From NCBI RefSeq assembly GCF_900215145.1, contig NZ_OBDO01000001.1, positions 682,001 to 746,000 on the forward strand: 64,000 bases of DNA, given 5' to 3'. The position numbers were made by a program, and so were the translations under genes. The notes beneath the pieces are model-generated. The model searched no databases and was not told the origin of the DNA. It saw only the letters and a list, made by a program, of their open reading frames with translations. This document shows positions 31,207-40,177 of this stretch, one piece after another (position 1 is the stretch's first letter; each line of letters begins with the position of its first letter). Origin of the DNA: Geodermatophilus sabuli. GTDB lineage: Bacteria; Actinomycetota; Actinomycetes; Mycobacteriales; Geodermatophilaceae.

Positions 31207-32517
31207 TCAGCCGGTGGGGATGAGCACCAGCTCGGTCTGCCGGTCGCCGAGGTAGGTGACGCCCGCCCCGGTCAGCGCGATGCCCTCCTCCAGGGCGATG
31301 CGCACCGGCTGGCCACCCCACTCCGGCACCGGCACCCGGACGCAGAGCTCCAGCGCGTAGACGGTGTCGGCGTGCAGCACCCGGTCGCCCGCGCCGGGGA
31401 CGCCGTGCTGGTCGTCCCACAGTCCGATCGCGGGTCCGGCGCCGTGACCGTGGAAGCCGACCGGGTGGGAGTACACGTCGCCGTCGATGCCCTCCGCCGC
31501 GGCGGCGGCTCGGGCGGCGGCCAGCACCTCGTTGCCGGTGCGGCCCACGAGCAGCTCCGCCGTCGTGAGGTCCTGCAGCCGGGTGCCGGTGCGCAGCGCA
31601 CGGCGCAGGCCGGCCGGGGCCGCGCGCTCACCCGGGCCGAGCACGTACCCGGTGCGCTGGCTGTCGGTCTTGAGGCCCAGGCTCGACGTCCCGACGTCGC
31701 AGTGCACGAGGTCACCGGGCAGCACCGGGGAGTGGTACGGGACGGCGGGCAGCAGGGCGCCGCACTCCTCGACCGGGGGCACCCCGGCCCGCTGCAGGTC
31801 GACCACCGGGTGGAACCACGGGTCGAGGCCGAGGTCGGTCAGCCGCTGCCGGATCCACCAGGCGAGATCGGTGGCGGTGGTCTCCCCGACGGTCAGGACG
31901 GCGGGGGAGAAGGCCTCCTCGACGACCTCGCCGACCAGCCTGTTGAGCCCGTGCAGCGCGGCGACCTCCTCGGGCAGCCGCGTCTCCAGCCAGCCGACCG
32001 CGAGCTCCTCGGCCGACACCAGCCGGTCGGCGTAGGGACCGAGGGCCTCGGTGAGCTGCCGGTGCTCGGTGTGCGACAGCCCGTCGGCCAGCGCGAAGTC
32101 CGCCGACACGTCGATGCCGATGCGCCGCGGGTCGGCCTGCTCCACGATGCGCCGCACCTCGGCCCACTGGCCCTGCTCGGTGGGCGGGCCCCCGGCGTCC
32201 TCGGGGGACCAGGCCGGCAGGAACTGGCCCACCGGGTAGCGGGAGGCCGCGGCGGCGGTGACGCCGTCGTCGCTGCGGTGCAGGACCAGGATCGTGCGCC
32301 GCCGGGCGGACAGCCACGTGGCCGGCAGCAGGGTGGCCAGCACGGGGTCCTCGTTGTACTCGCGCCCGACCACGAGCCACAGGTCGATCCCGGCGCGGTC
32401 CATGAGTCCGGGCAGCAGGTCGAGGACCCGCTGGGTGAGCCACCGGTCGCGGACGTCGGCCTGCTCGCGCAGCGGCAGCGGCACCGTGCGGGTCGGGTCG
32501 GGCGCGACGAGGGTCAT
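31207..32517 (-). CDS. M24 family metallopeptidase (Xaa-Pro aminopeptidase-like)
   Basis: A 436-residue pita-bread-fold peptidase. The N-terminal creatinase-like domain spans 1-190 (LMDRAGIDLWLVVGREYNED). The catalytic M24 domain keeps the five metal ligands: Asp in LVHCDVGTSSLG, Asp in LKTDSQRTGYV, His in GFHGHGAG, Glu in YALELCVRVP and Glu in IALEEGIAL. It is probably a cytoplasmic proline- or dipeptide-acting peptidase; substrate unknown. The ATG at 32517 is preferred; a GTG-type extension to 32550 adds a non-conserved leader. Convergent with the ChaB gene. Confidence 0.9.
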   Translation of the reverse strand: MTLVAPDPTRTVPLPLREQADVRDRWLTQRVLDLLPGLMDRAGIDLWLVVGREYNEDPVLATLLPATWLSARRRTILVLHRSDDGVTAAAASRYPVGQFLPAWSPEDAGGPPTEQGQWAEVRRIVEQADPRRIGIDVSADFALADGLSHTEHRQLTEALGPYADRLVSAEELAVGWLETRLPEEVAALHGLNRLVGEVVEEAFSPAVLTVGETTATDLAWWIRQRLTDLGLDPWFHPVVDLQRAGVPPVEECGALLPAVPYHSPVLPGDLVHCDVGTSSLGLKTDSQRTGYVLGPGERAAPAGLRRALRTGTRLQDLTTAELLVGRTGNEVLAAARAAAAAEGIDGDVYSHPVGFHGHGAGPAIGLWDDQHGVPGAGDRVLHADTVYALELCVRVPVPEWGGQPVRIALEEGIALTGAGVTYLGDRQTELVLIPTG

Positions 32518-32586
32518 GGGGACAGGGAAGCAGAGAACCGGCGTCCCCACCGGTCGAGCGCGGGAGGCCCCCTGCGGGGCCCCTGC

Positions 32587-33714
32587 TCAAGCCGGCTCGC
32601 CGGCCGCCGGGAGGTGGTCACCGGCGGTGCGCTGCCGCGGCAGGACGGCGGCCACCCGGTCGCGCCCGGCCTGCTTGGCCTCGTACATGGCACCGTCCGC
32701 GCGGTCGATCAGCCGCCAGGTGGCGGCCGTGGCGTCCTCGCCGTCGACCGGCCGGACCAGCGCGATGCCGATCGAGGCGGTCACCGAGTGGCCGGCCGCG
32801 CTGCGGCTGGTGGCGACCGCCGTCCGCAGCCGCTCGGCCAGCCGGCCGGCGTCCGCCGCGTCGTTGACCAGGCCGAGCACGACCAGCTCCTCACCGCCGA
32901 CCCGGGCCAGCACGTCGGTCGGGCGGACGGTGGCCGACAGCGAGGCGGCGACCGCGCGCAGCACGGCGTCGCCGGCGGCGTGCCCGTGGGCGTCGTTGAG
33001 CCGCTTGAAGTGGTCCAGGTCGAGCACCATGGCCGCGACCCGGGAGCCCTCGCGGCGGGCCTGGCGCCAGATGCGCGGGGCGTTCTCGACGAGGTGGCGG
33101 CGGTTGGCCAGGCCGGTCAGCGGGTCCTGGTGCGACAGCGCCCGGGTGGCCTCCAGCAGCCGCTGCACCCGGCACCGCAGCACGTGGACGCCGACCGACG
33201 CCCCGTTGAGCACCCCCGCACTGATGGCGGTCTGGACGGCGATCAGCACGGCGCCGTCGTAGGTGTGGACCATCGCGATGCCGCAGGCGAGAACCGTCAC
33301 CAGCATCGAGCCGGCGACCATCCAGGCTCCGAGGAACCAGGCAGCGACGAAGGACGGGAAGAGCAGGAGCAACGGCGCGGCGTGCGCCGGCTGGGACATG
33401 GAGAGGACGACGATCACATAGACGAGGTCGCACAGGAGCACCAGCCCGAAGGTGGGCCACCGCCCGGCCCGCTGCCGTACCGCCAGCGGTGCGGCGGCGA
33501 CCAGGCAGGCGAGCATCGCCACCGCGTAGAACACCCGGGTGGTGCCCGCGTGCAGGGTGCCGTCGACGAACAGGTTCACGGAGCCGACCAGCCCGCCGAG
33601 GGCCGTCAGGCCGGCGAGGGTGCGCGCGGCGATCCGGTGCTCCGGCCCACGACTGACCGCGGTGTCGTGCGCACGGGTCCGCGTGTCGGTGTCAATGCGT
33701 TGCCGCGCGCTCAC
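32587..33714 (-). CDS. membrane diguanylate cyclase (GGDEF)
   Basis: A 375-residue protein with about six membrane helices (residues 30-195) and a C-terminal GGDEF domain: DPLTGLANRRHLVEN, LDLDHFKRLNDAHGHAAGD and the signature RVGGEELVVL (GGEEL, an active variant). A RPTDVLARVGGEEL arrangement keeps the RxxD I-site. It is expected to make c-di-GMP; there is no EAL domain, unlike the protein at 489-2774. The start is the GTG at 33714, divergent from the cupin gene. The sensed signal is unknown. Confidence 0.92.
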   Translation of the reverse strand: MSARQRIDTDTRTRAHDTAVSRGPEHRIAARTLAGLTALGGLVGSVNLFVDGTLHAGTTRVFYAVAMLACLVAAAPLAVRQRAGRWPTFGLVLLCDLVYVIVVLSMSQPAHAAPLLLLFPSFVAAWFLGAWMVAGSMLVTVLACGIAMVHTYDGAVLIAVQTAISAGVLNGASVGVHVLRCRVQRLLEATRALSHQDPLTGLANRRHLVENAPRIWRQARREGSRVAAMVLDLDHFKRLNDAHGHAAGDAVLRAVAASLSATVRPTDVLARVGGEELVVLGLVNDAADAGRLAERLRTAVATSRSAAGHSVTASIGIALVRPVDGEDATAATWRLIDRADGAMYEAKQAGRDRVAAVLPRQRTAGDHLPAAGEPA

Positions 33715-33834
33715 TGATCAAGCATGCCCCATGGGAGCTCCCGGCTGCGAGCCCGTGGTCCCGGTCCCGACGCCGCCCGAGCGGGACATCCGCCGGCGTG
33801 GACGAGGGCGGGCGCCGGTGCCAGGGTGGCGGCC

Positions 33835-34308
33835 ATGTCGCACCCGGAGCCGGGGTCGGTCGTCGTCCGGACGCTCGCCGAGCACCCGATGGTCGCCAAC
33901 GGCGGCACCAGTGCGCTGCGCATGGTCGCGCCCGGCTCGGTGACCGCCGGCCGCTACGGCCTGGTCGAGTACTCGGTCGCCCCGCGCAGCGCCGGCGCTG
34001 CACCGCACTACCACTCGACGTTCTCCGAGGCGTTCTTCGTGCTGACCGGGGAGCTGACGGTGTACGCCGACGGCGCCTGGCGGCCGTACGCGGCGGGGGA
34101 CTACGCGCTGGTCCCCGAGCGCGGTGTGCACGGGTTCCGGAACGACGCCGACAACCCGGTCACCTTCCTCATCCTGTTCGCGCCGGGCATCGCGCGTGAG
34201 CAGTTCTTCGCCGAGACGGCCGAGCTGCGGCGCAGCGGCCGGCAGCTGTCGCCGGAGGAGATGACGGCCTTCTACGCCCGGCACGACCAGGTGATGGTCG
34301 ACGTCTGA
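33835..34308 (+). CDS. cupin-fold protein
   Basis: A 157-residue single-cupin protein. Motif 1 is PHYHSTFSEAFFVLTGELTVY (His, His, Glu) and motif 2 is LVPERGVHGFRNDADNPVTFLILF with the fourth ligand His, so a metal site is complete. Similar stand-alone cupins are assigned as quercetin-dioxygenase-like or small-molecule binding proteins without proven reactions. ATG at 33835. It begins a plus-strand run with the 60-residue protein 60 bp downstream. Confidence 0.85.
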   Translation: MSHPEPGSVVVRTLAEHPMVANGGTSALRMVAPGSVTAGRYGLVEYSVAPRSAGAAPHYHSTFSEAFFVLTGELTVYADGAWRPYAAGDYALVPERGVHGFRNDADNPVTFLILFAPGIAREQFFAETAELRRSGRQLSPEEMTAFYARHDQVMVDV

Positions 34309-34368
34309 CCGGCGGCGCCGCGGGGTGGCAGGGTGAGGAGGACCAGCCCGATCGCGAGGAGGCCGCAC

Positions 34369-34551
34369 ATGGCGCAGGGACCGTGGTTCTACTGCCTCAA
34401 GCACCACACCGTCGAGGACCGGGACGGCTGCGCGGAGCGGCACCGGCTCGGCCCGTACGCCACCCGCGAGGAGGCCGAGCACGCCCTCCAGTCGGTGGCC
34501 GAGCGCGAGGAGAAGCTGACCAACGAGGACCGCGCCTGGGAGGGCGACTGA
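34369..34551 (+). CDS. small conserved SPOR-like protein
   Basis: A 60-residue protein, MAQGPWFYCLKHHTVEDRDG, then RLGPYATREEAEHALQSVAER. The WFYCLKHHTVE opening with a GPYATREEA turn is a pattern I associate with many short actinobacterial proteins; the fold resembles a tiny SPOR/WF-type beta-alpha unit. The ATG at 34369 has GAGGAGG upstream, better than the alternative ATG at 34333. Function unknown. Confidence 0.75.
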   Translation: MAQGPWFYCLKHHTVEDRDGCAERHRLGPYATREEAEHALQSVAEREEKLTNEDRAWEGD

Positions 34552-34552
34552 G

Positions 34553-34609
34553 GGAGGACCCGTCCTCCCCACCCGCCGCGAACTCAGGGCGACCCGGGAC
34601 GGGGGCCGG
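34553..34609 (+). repeat. GTCCTCCCCACCC intergenic repeat, copy 2
   Basis: A 57-bp copy of the element at 21890-21957: GGAGGACCCGTCCTCCCC, then ACCCGCCGCGAACTCAGGG and CCCGGGACGGGGG. It starts directly after the stop of the 60-residue protein gene. Arms GGAGGAC/GTCCTCC can form a tight hairpin, so it may also act in termination. Confidence 0.7.
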
Positions 34610-34682
34610 GCGAGCCGCGGGGCGCGGCCGGGCATGATCGACGGCGGGGCGCCGGGCGGTCCGGCGCGCGAGAGGTGGGGAC

Positions 34683-35378
34683 GTGACTGACGGACGTTCG
34701 GTGGAGGACCTGGTCGTCGGGGTGCTCGGCGGGACCGGCCCCCAGGGGCGCGGGCTCGCCGTCCGGCTGGCCGCCGCCGGACAGCGGGTGCTGCTCGGCT
34801 CGCGGGACCCGGAGCGCTGCACCCAGGTCGCCGCGGACGTCGCCACCCGCGCGGCCGCCGCAGCCGGGGGCGCGGAGGTCTCGGTGCAGGGCGGCTCGAA
34901 CGTCGACGTCGCCGGCGCGGCGGACCTGGTGATCGTGGCGGTGCCGTTCGCCGGGCACGCCGACACCCTGGCCGACCTCGCGACCCCGCTGGCCGGGAAG
35001 GTCGTCGTCGACTGCGTCGTCCCCATGGCCTTCGACGAGCTGGGCGCCTACGTGCTGGACGTGCCGGAGGGCTCGGTGGCCCAGCAGGCCGCGGCGCTGC
35101 TGCCCGACTCCCACGTGGTCGGCGCCTTCCACCACCTGTCGGCGGTGCTGCTCGAGGACCTCTCGAAGCCGACCCTGGACGGCGACGTCATGGTCGTCGG
35201 CGACGTGCGCGAGGCGACCGACACGGTGCAGGCGTTGGCCGGCCGGCTGCCCGGCATGCGCGGTGTCTACGCCGGCCGGCTGCGCAACGCCCGCCAGGTC
35301 GAGGCGCTGACCATCAACCTGGTGTCGGTGAACCGCCGGTACAAGGCGCACGCCGGCATCCGCATCACCGACGTCTGA
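34683..35378 (+). CDS. npdG: NADPH-dependent F420 reductase
   Basis: A 231-residue Rossmann protein that moves hydride between NADPH and the deazaflavin F420. It has VGVLGGTGPQGRGLAVRLAAAG (dinucleotide-binding loop), LLGSRDPERC where the Arg fits the NADP phosphate, ADLVIVAVPFAGHADT, HVVGAFHHLSAVLLEDL and the family end RQVEALTINLVSVNRRYKAH. It is single-copy in the window with no F420 biosynthesis genes near. The GTG at 34683 starts the conserved N-terminus. A cytoplasmic enzyme. Confidence 0.92.
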   Translation: MTDGRSVEDLVVGVLGGTGPQGRGLAVRLAAAGQRVLLGSRDPERCTQVAADVATRAAAAAGGAEVSVQGGSNVDVAGAADLVIVAVPFAGHADTLADLATPLAGKVVVDCVVPMAFDELGAYVLDVPEGSVAQQAAALLPDSHVVGAFHHLSAVLLEDLSKPTLDGDVMVVGDVREATDTVQALAGRLPGMRGVYAGRLRNARQVEALTINLVSVNRRYKAHAGIRITDV

Positions 35379-35438
35379 AGAACGACCGCATCCCCGGCCT
35401 TCGCGGCTGGCTCTGCGTGCTCTTCTCGACCTGTGCCC

Positions 35439-35470
35439 GTGGGATCGCGCCCGCAGAGTCGACATCCCAC
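35439..35470. repeat. short inverted repeat upstream of AbiEi-like gene
   Basis: GTGGGAT (35439-35445) pairs with ATCCCAC (35464-35470) around a loop containing GCCCGCAGAG. The CCCGCAGAG word recurs twice in the hairpin region after the gene (36276 and 36294), so related sequence flanks the gene on both sides. Confidence 0.45.
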
Positions 35471-35571
35471 CGGCAGAGCGCGGCAACAGCATCCGTCCAC
35501 AGCCGGGCCGGGCATCCACCGATCCGTGGAGGACGTCGTCAGGTCAGGCGACTCCCGGAGACGGTGACGGG

Positions 35572-36228
35572 ATGGACTCCTCGTTGCCGCCCGACCTGGT
35601 CCTGCGCCGCCGTGCCCTCGCCGAGGGGTGGTCGGACGACGAGCTCGTCCGCAGCCTGCAGCGTGGTGACCTGACCCGGTTGCGACCGGGGGCCCACCTG
35701 TCCGAGGTGCCGTCCGATCCTCTGCTCCGGCACCGGTACCTGGTCACCGCCACGCTCGCTGCGCTCCGTCGTCCGGCCGTCGTGAGCCACCAGTCCGCCG
35801 CCGTCCTGCACGGCTGGCCACTGTGGGGAGTGCCGTTGGACCAGATGCACGTCACCCGTCGGCCGCCGTCCTCCAGCGAGGTGGGCCGTCACCTGCGTTG
35901 TCACGTCACCCGGCTCGACGACGAGGACGTGGTGACCGTGGCGGGGATGCCGGTGACCCACCCCGCTCGCACCGCGCTCGACCTGGCCCGGACGCTGTCC
36001 TTCGAGCCCGCGGTGGTGGCTCTCGACGCCGCCATGAGACCGGGTGGCGTGCCGCGGGCCGAGGTGCGACGCCGTCTCGCGGATGCACGGGGGACCCCGG
36101 GGAGCCGGGCGGCAGCCCGCGCCGCGGGCTGGGGCGTCGTCCGGTGGACATGGCCCGACCTCACGCCACAGGTCCTCGGCCCGCGGGTGCAGCGGGCCCT
36201 CGACCGCGGATGGCGGCGCCGTGGTTGA
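35572..36228 (+). pseudogene. AbiEi/DUF559-type protein with internal deletion
   Basis: A 218-residue reading frame. Residues 1-165 match the N-terminal part of the actinobacterial AbiEi-like/DUF559 family (DLVLRRRALAEGWSDDELVRSLQRG, then VVSHQSAAVLHGWPLWGVPLD and GMPVTHPARTALDLAR). At SRAAARA the sequence jumps straight to AGWGVVRWTWPDLTPQVL, which is the extreme C-terminus of the usual VSR-like nuclease domain. About 90 residues of the nuclease core (the acidic catalytic region) are gone, in frame. A product can still be made but should lack nuclease activity. Confidence 0.75.
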
Positions 36229-36252
36229 GGTCTCCCTCTGCCGGGACCATCC

Positions 36253-36286
36253 GTGCTCTGCGGGCGATATCCCGCCCGCAGAGCAC
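36253..36286. terminator. perfect 14-bp hairpin, bidirectional terminator
   Basis: GTGCTCTGCGGGCG (36253-36266) pairs exactly with CGCCCGCAGAGCAC (36273-36286) around a 6-base loop. It lies between the convergent ends of the AbiEi-like gene and panB, the right place to stop both. A further TGCCCGCAGAGG copy follows at 36290. Confidence 0.7.
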
Positions 36287-36305
36287 GTGATCTGCCCGCA
36301 GAGGG

Positions 36306-37136
36306 TTACTCGAAGGAGTGCTCGGGGGCGGGGAAGGCGCCGGTGCGGACGTCGTCGGCGTACTCGCGGGCCGCACGCAGCAGTTCGCCGCGCAGGTCGG
36401 CGTACTTCTTCACGAACCGCGGCACCCGCCCGCCGGTCATCCCGGCCATGTCGGGCCAGACGAGCACCTGCGCGTCGCAGTCGACCCCGGCGCCGATGCC
36501 GATGGTGGGGATGGACAGCTCCTTGGTGACCTGCCCGGCGATCTCGGCGGGCACCATCTCCAGGACGACGGCAAACGCGCCGGCCTCCTGGACGGCGTGC
36601 GCGTCGGCCAGCAGCTGATCGGCGCCGGCGCCGCGGCCCTGCACGCGGAAGCCCCCGAGGGCGTGCTCGCTCTGCGGGGTGAACCCGATGTGCGCCATCA
36701 CCGGGATGCCGTTCTCGGTGAGGGTCCGGATCTGCGGGGCCACCCGCCCCCCACCCTCGAGCTTGACCGCCTGGGCGCCGCCCTCCTTCATCATCCGGAC
36801 CGAGGTGGCCAGCGCCTGCTGCGGCCCGGCCTCGTAGCTGCCGAAGGGCAGGTCGGCGACGACCAGCACCCGCTTCGTGGAGCGGGTGACCGCCTTGGTC
36901 ATCAGCAGGATGTCCTCGACGGTCACCGGGACCGTGGAGGTGTGCCCGAGGACGACGTTGCCGGCGGAGTCGCCGACCAGGAGCACCGGGATGCCGGCCT
37001 CCTCGAACACCGAGGCGCTCACCGTGTCGTAGGCGGTGAGCATGGCCCACCGCTCGCCGCGCTCCTTGGCCTGCTGCAGGTGGTGCACGCGCACCCGGGC
37101 GGTCGAGGTCCCGCCGTACAGCACCGATTCGGTCAT
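36306..37136 (-). CDS. panB: 3-methyl-2-oxobutanoate hydroxymethyltransferase
   Basis: A 276-residue TIM-barrel enzyme that makes ketopantoate from ketoisovalerate and methylene-tetrahydrofolate, the first step of pantothenate/CoA synthesis. Family motifs are [30 protein letters not shown] (metal-binding Asp), [28 protein letters not shown] and [15 protein letters not shown]. Length is normal. The ATG at 37136 overlaps the nadE stop (ATGA, 37133-37136), so it is co-translated with NAD synthetase: two cofactor pathways on one transcript. Confidence 0.97.
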   Translation of the reverse strand: MTESVLYGGTSTARVRVHHLQQAKERGERWAMLTAYDTVSASVFEEAGIPVLLVGDSAGNVVLGHTSTVPVTVEDILLMTKAVTRSTKRVLVVADLPFGSYEAGPQQALATSVRMMKEGGAQAVKLEGGGRVAPQIRTLTENGIPVMAHIGFTPQSEHALGGFRVQGRGAGADQLLADAHAVQEAGAFAVVLEMVPAEIAGQVTKELSIPTIGIGAGVDCDAQVLVWPDMAGMTGGRVPRFVKKYADLRGELLRAAREYADDVRTGAFPAPEHSFE

Positions 37137-38965
37137 GACTGTGCCGCTCCCTCGCGGACGCTGGGCAGGGACTCCCGCCAGCGGTTGGTGATCGGCAGGC
37201 GCCGATCCCGGCCGAACGCCTTCAGGCTGATCTTCGTTCCCGGCGCGGACTGGCGGCGCTTGAACTCGGCGGCGTCGATCAGCCGCAGCACGCGGGCGAC
37301 GACCTCCGGGTCGTGGCCGCGCTCGAGCAGATCGGCCATGCCGAGGTCGCGGTCGACGTAGTCGGCGATGACCCCGTCGAGCTCGTCGTAGGAGGGCAGC
37401 GAGTCGGTGTCCACCTGGCCCGGGGCCAGCTCCGCCGACGGCGGCTTCTCGATCGAGTTGGCCGGGATCGGCTCGGTCTCCCCGCGGTCGCGGGCGAAGG
37501 CGTTGCGCCAGCGGGCCAGCTCCCAGACGAGGGTCTTGGGGACGTCCTTGATCGGGGCGAACCCGCCGGCGGAGTCGCCGTAGAGGGTGGAGTAGCCGAC
37601 CGCCACCTCGCTCTTGTTCCCGGTGGTGAGCAGCAGGTGCCCGGACTGGTTGGACAACCCCATCAGCAGCGTGCCGCGCACCCGCGCCTGCAGGTTCTCC
37701 GCGGCGACCCCGGTGAGCTCCACCGAGCCGTGGTACGCGTCCACCATCGGGGCGATCGGCACCACGGAGTAGTGCAGCCCGGTCCGCTTCGCGAGGTCCT
37801 CGGCGTCGGCGAGGGAGTGCTCGCTGGAGTACTTCGACGGCAGCCCGACGCCGTACACCCGGTCGGCCCCGAGGGCGTCGACGGCGAGCGCGGCCACGAC
37901 TGCGGAGTCGATGCCGCCGGAGAGGCCGAGCACCACCGAGGGCATGCCGTTCTTGTCGATGAAGTCCCGGAGGCCGAGGACCAGCGCCCGCCAGACCTCC
38001 TCGTGGTCCTCGAGCGGCTCGGCGACCGACGGCGGGCGCGCCTCGAACGCGGGCCGCGGCTCCTCGGACACCACGTGCCGGGTGACCGTCATCGCCCCGA
38101 TCCGGCCGTCCCGCCGCTCGGCGACCGAGGACGGGTCGATCGTGAGGTCGGCGGTCAGCAGGTGCTCGACGAACTGCGGCGCGCGGCCGAGCAGCTCGCC
38201 GTCCGGCGCGACGGCCATCGAGTCGCCGTCGAAGACGAGCTCGTCCTGCCCGCCGACCTGGTTGCAGTAGACGATCGTGGCCCGCGCCTCGGCGGCGCGG
38301 CGGCGGACCAGGGGCAGTCGCAGGTCGTCCTTGGCCCGCTCGTAGGGGGAGGCGTTGGGGGAGACGACGAGGTCGACGCCGGCCTGCCCGGCGACGCCGC
38401 ACGGCCCGCCCTCGACCCAGAGGTCCTCGCAGACGGTCAGGGCCACGTCGATGCCGTGCAGCCGCACCACCGGCAGCTCGGTGCCGGGGACGAAGTAGCG
38501 CGCCTCGTCGAAGACGCCGTAGTTGGGCAGGTGCCGCTTGTAGTAGCGGACGACGACGTCCCCGCCGTAGAGCAGGGCCGCGGCGTTGCGCGGGGCCCCG
38601 CGGCGGGGGTTGGCGTCGGCCGGACGGTCGTCCTCGGGCATCGACTCCACCGCGGCCGGGCCGGTGCCCTCGGTGTGCGCCAGGTAGCCCACGACGACGG
38701 CCATGCCGCCGAGGCCCTGGTCGGCGAGGGAGGCGGCGAGGTCGACCAGCGCGTGCTCGCTGGCGCGGGCGAAGGACTCCCGGAGCACGAGGTCCTCGGG
38801 CGGGTAGCCGGTGAGGGTCATCTCGGGGAAGACCACGAGGGAGGCACCGGCCTCGGCCGCCTTCGCCGTCCAGCGGGTCACCAGTTCGACGTTGCCGGGG
38901 ATGTCCCCGACGCGGGTGTCGACCTGGGCCAGGGCCACCCGGAGTTGTACCTGCTGTCCAGTCAC
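37133..38965 (-). CDS. nadE: glutamine-dependent NAD+ synthetase
   Basis: A 610-residue two-domain enzyme. The N-terminal nitrilase-type glutaminase (1-290) has the Glu-Lys-Cys triad: [28 protein letters not shown] and LTVCEDLW. The C-terminal synthetase (320-600) has the PP-loop [23 protein letters not shown] and [30 protein letters not shown]. It amidates nicotinic acid adenine dinucleotide with glutamine nitrogen. Start at the ATG at 38965. First gene of a two-gene operon with panB. Confidence 0.97.
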   Translation of the reverse strand: MTGQQVQLRVALAQVDTRVGDIPGNVELVTRWTAKAAEAGASLVVFPEMTLTGYPPEDLVLRESFARASEHALVDLAASLADQGLGGMAVVVGYLAHTEGTGPAAVESMPEDDRPADANPRRGAPRNAAALLYGGDVVVRYYKRHLPNYGVFDEARYFVPGTELPVVRLHGIDVALTVCEDLWVEGGPCGVAGQAGVDLVVSPNASPYERAKDDLRLPLVRRRAAEARATIVYCNQVGGQDELVFDGDSMAVAPDGELLGRAPQFVEHLLTADLTIDPSSVAERRDGRIGAMTVTRHVVSEEPRPAFEARPPSVAEPLEDHEEVWRALVLGLRDFIDKNGMPSVVLGLSGGIDSAVVAALAVDALGADRVYGVGLPSKYSSEHSLADAEDLAKRTGLHYSVVPIAPMVDAYHGSVELTGVAAENLQARVRGTLLMGLSNQSGHLLLTTGNKSEVAVGYSTLYGDSAGGFAPIKDVPKTLVWELARWRNAFARDRGETEPIPANSIEKPPSAELAPGQVDTDSLPSYDELDGVIADYVDRDLGMADLLERGHDPEVVARVLRLIDAAEFKRRQSAPGTKISLKAFGRDRRLPITNRWRESLPSVREGAAQS

Positions 38966-39022
38966 CCGGTCAGTCTCGCGGTCCGCCAGGGTCCCCGGCC
39001 AGGCGGGGACCCGTCCGCATGA

Positions 39023-39057
39023 TCACGGCGGCCGCCCGCGAGGGGCGGCCGCCGTGA
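39023..39057. terminator. perfect 15-bp GC hairpin
   Basis: A 15-bp left arm at 39023-39037 (TCACGGCGGCCGCCC) pairs exactly with 39043-39057, leaving a 5-base loop. It lies 19 bp beyond the stop of the minus-strand membrane gene and before nadE, so it probably terminates that gene's transcript. Confidence 0.65.
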
Positions 39058-39075
39058 CCGGGAGTGCTCGAGGGG

Positions 39076-39504
39076 TCAGCAGTGGGCGTACTCGGACGGA
39101 CGCAGCGCCATCACGCCGGCCATCGCGACCAGCATCAGCACGTGGCCCCACAGCATCAGCCCGCCGGGGGAGAGGAGCCCGGCCCACAGCGGGACGAACA
39201 GGACGACGAACGGCAGGTACATCGCGGCGCCCATCTCGGCGCAGGCCCGCCAGCCGTGCCTGCGCCACCGCATGACCAGGGTCATCCCGATCGTCATGTT
39301 GGTCGCCATGACCAGGGCCATCGGCTCGGTGCGGTCCAGCACGGCGCCGGCGCCGAACGCGCCGAGGACGAGCTCCCACACCGGGTGCAGGGCGACCATG
39401 CCGACGGCCATCGCCACGACCATCTCGAGGTAGTGGACGACCAGCTTGCGGGTGCGCCGGGAACGGTGCGGCGCGGCGGACTCGGGGGTGCGCGTGAAAG
39501 TCAC
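39076..39504 (-). CDS. four-TM membrane protein next to copper genes
   Basis: A 142-residue protein with four membrane helices: HYLEMVVAMAVGMVALHPVW, EPMALVMATNMTIGMTLVMRW, AAMYLPFVVLFVPLWAGLL and LMLWGHVLMLVAMAGVMAL. Methionine is abundant in and near the helices (about 14 Met), which suits Cu(I) handling, and the neighbour is a CopZ-like chaperone 41 bp upstream. The GTG at 39504 has AGGAG upstream. Copper transport or storage is inference; no named family is recognised. Confidence 0.75.
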   Translation of the reverse strand: MTFTRTPESAAPHRSRRTRKLVVHYLEMVVAMAVGMVALHPVWELVLGAFGAGAVLDRTEPMALVMATNMTIGMTLVMRWRRHGWRACAEMGAAMYLPFVVLFVPLWAGLLSPGGLMLWGHVLMLVAMAGVMALRPSEYAHC

Positions 39505-39545
39505 GGGGATCTCCTGGGCTCGGGCGGCGGTCAGGGGGAGAACGG

Positions 39546-39776
39546 TCAGGGGAGGAGGGCGTAGCCGGCCTCGTCGACGGCGGCGGCGATGTCGGCCCGG
39601 TCGACGGCGGAGTCCACGTCGACGGTGACGGTGCCGCGGGCCAGGTCGACGGCCACGCTGCGGACGCCGGCGACCCGGCTGATCTCCTCGGTGACCGCGC
39701 GCTCGCAGTGGGCGCAGGTCATCCCGCTGACCTGGACGGTGGTGGTGCCGACGAAGGTGCGGGGGGTGCTGGTCAT
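39546..39776 (-). CDS. CopZ-like copper chaperone (HMA domain)
   Basis: A 76-residue heavy-metal-associated domain with the Cu(I)-binding loop GMTCAHC. The ferredoxin-like fold pattern follows: AVTEEISRVAGVRSVAVDL, GTVTVDVDS, IAAAVDEAGYALLP. It should carry Cu(I) to the ATPase at 40888-44118. The ATG at 39776 is preferred over the GTG one codon earlier. Probably in one transcript with the four-TM protein downstream. Confidence 0.9.
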   Translation of the reverse strand: MTSTPRTFVGTTTVQVSGMTCAHCERAVTEEISRVAGVRSVAVDLARGTVTVDVDSAVDRADIAAAVDEAGYALLP

Positions 39777-39946
39777 CACGGTGGTGCTCCTGGTGGGTCG
39801 GTGCGGATCGACGCCACCGAGCCTCCGGTCGGGGCGCCGGCGCTCGCGCCGGGGAAACCACCGGGGTGGTCACCAGGTACCCGTCGGGGCACGCCCCAGC
39901 GGGCCCGCCCCGCACGTCCGCGGCTGTGCGCACCTGCCGGTGGCGG

Positions 39947-40104
39947 TCAGCGGGCCGTCCAGCCGCCGTCCGAGGCGATCACCTGGCCGGTCACCCACTC
40001 CGCCTGGACGCCCGCCGACCAGCCGACCAGCCGGGCCGTGCCGGCCGGACGCGGCGGCTGGCGCCGGTGACGAGGGCGACCGGCCCGTCGAGGGGGAGGG
40101 TCAC
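39947..40104 (-). pseudogene. short-chain dehydrogenase remnant (ends only)
   Basis: Starts like an SDR at a GTG at 40104 (TLPLDGPVALVTGASRR) but after 18 codons passes, in another frame, into the SDR C-terminus (ARLVGWSAGVQAEWVTGQV, then IASDGGWTAR and a TGA at 39947). About 200 internal residues, including the catalytic Tyr-Lys, are missing and the two ends are out of frame. A deletion relic. Confidence 0.75.
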
Positions 40105-40177
40105 CGGACCCCCTCGCCGGCGATCGTCGTCCCCGTGCCCGACGGTGCCCTGCTGCTGCGTGCCCTCGCGAGCTCGG

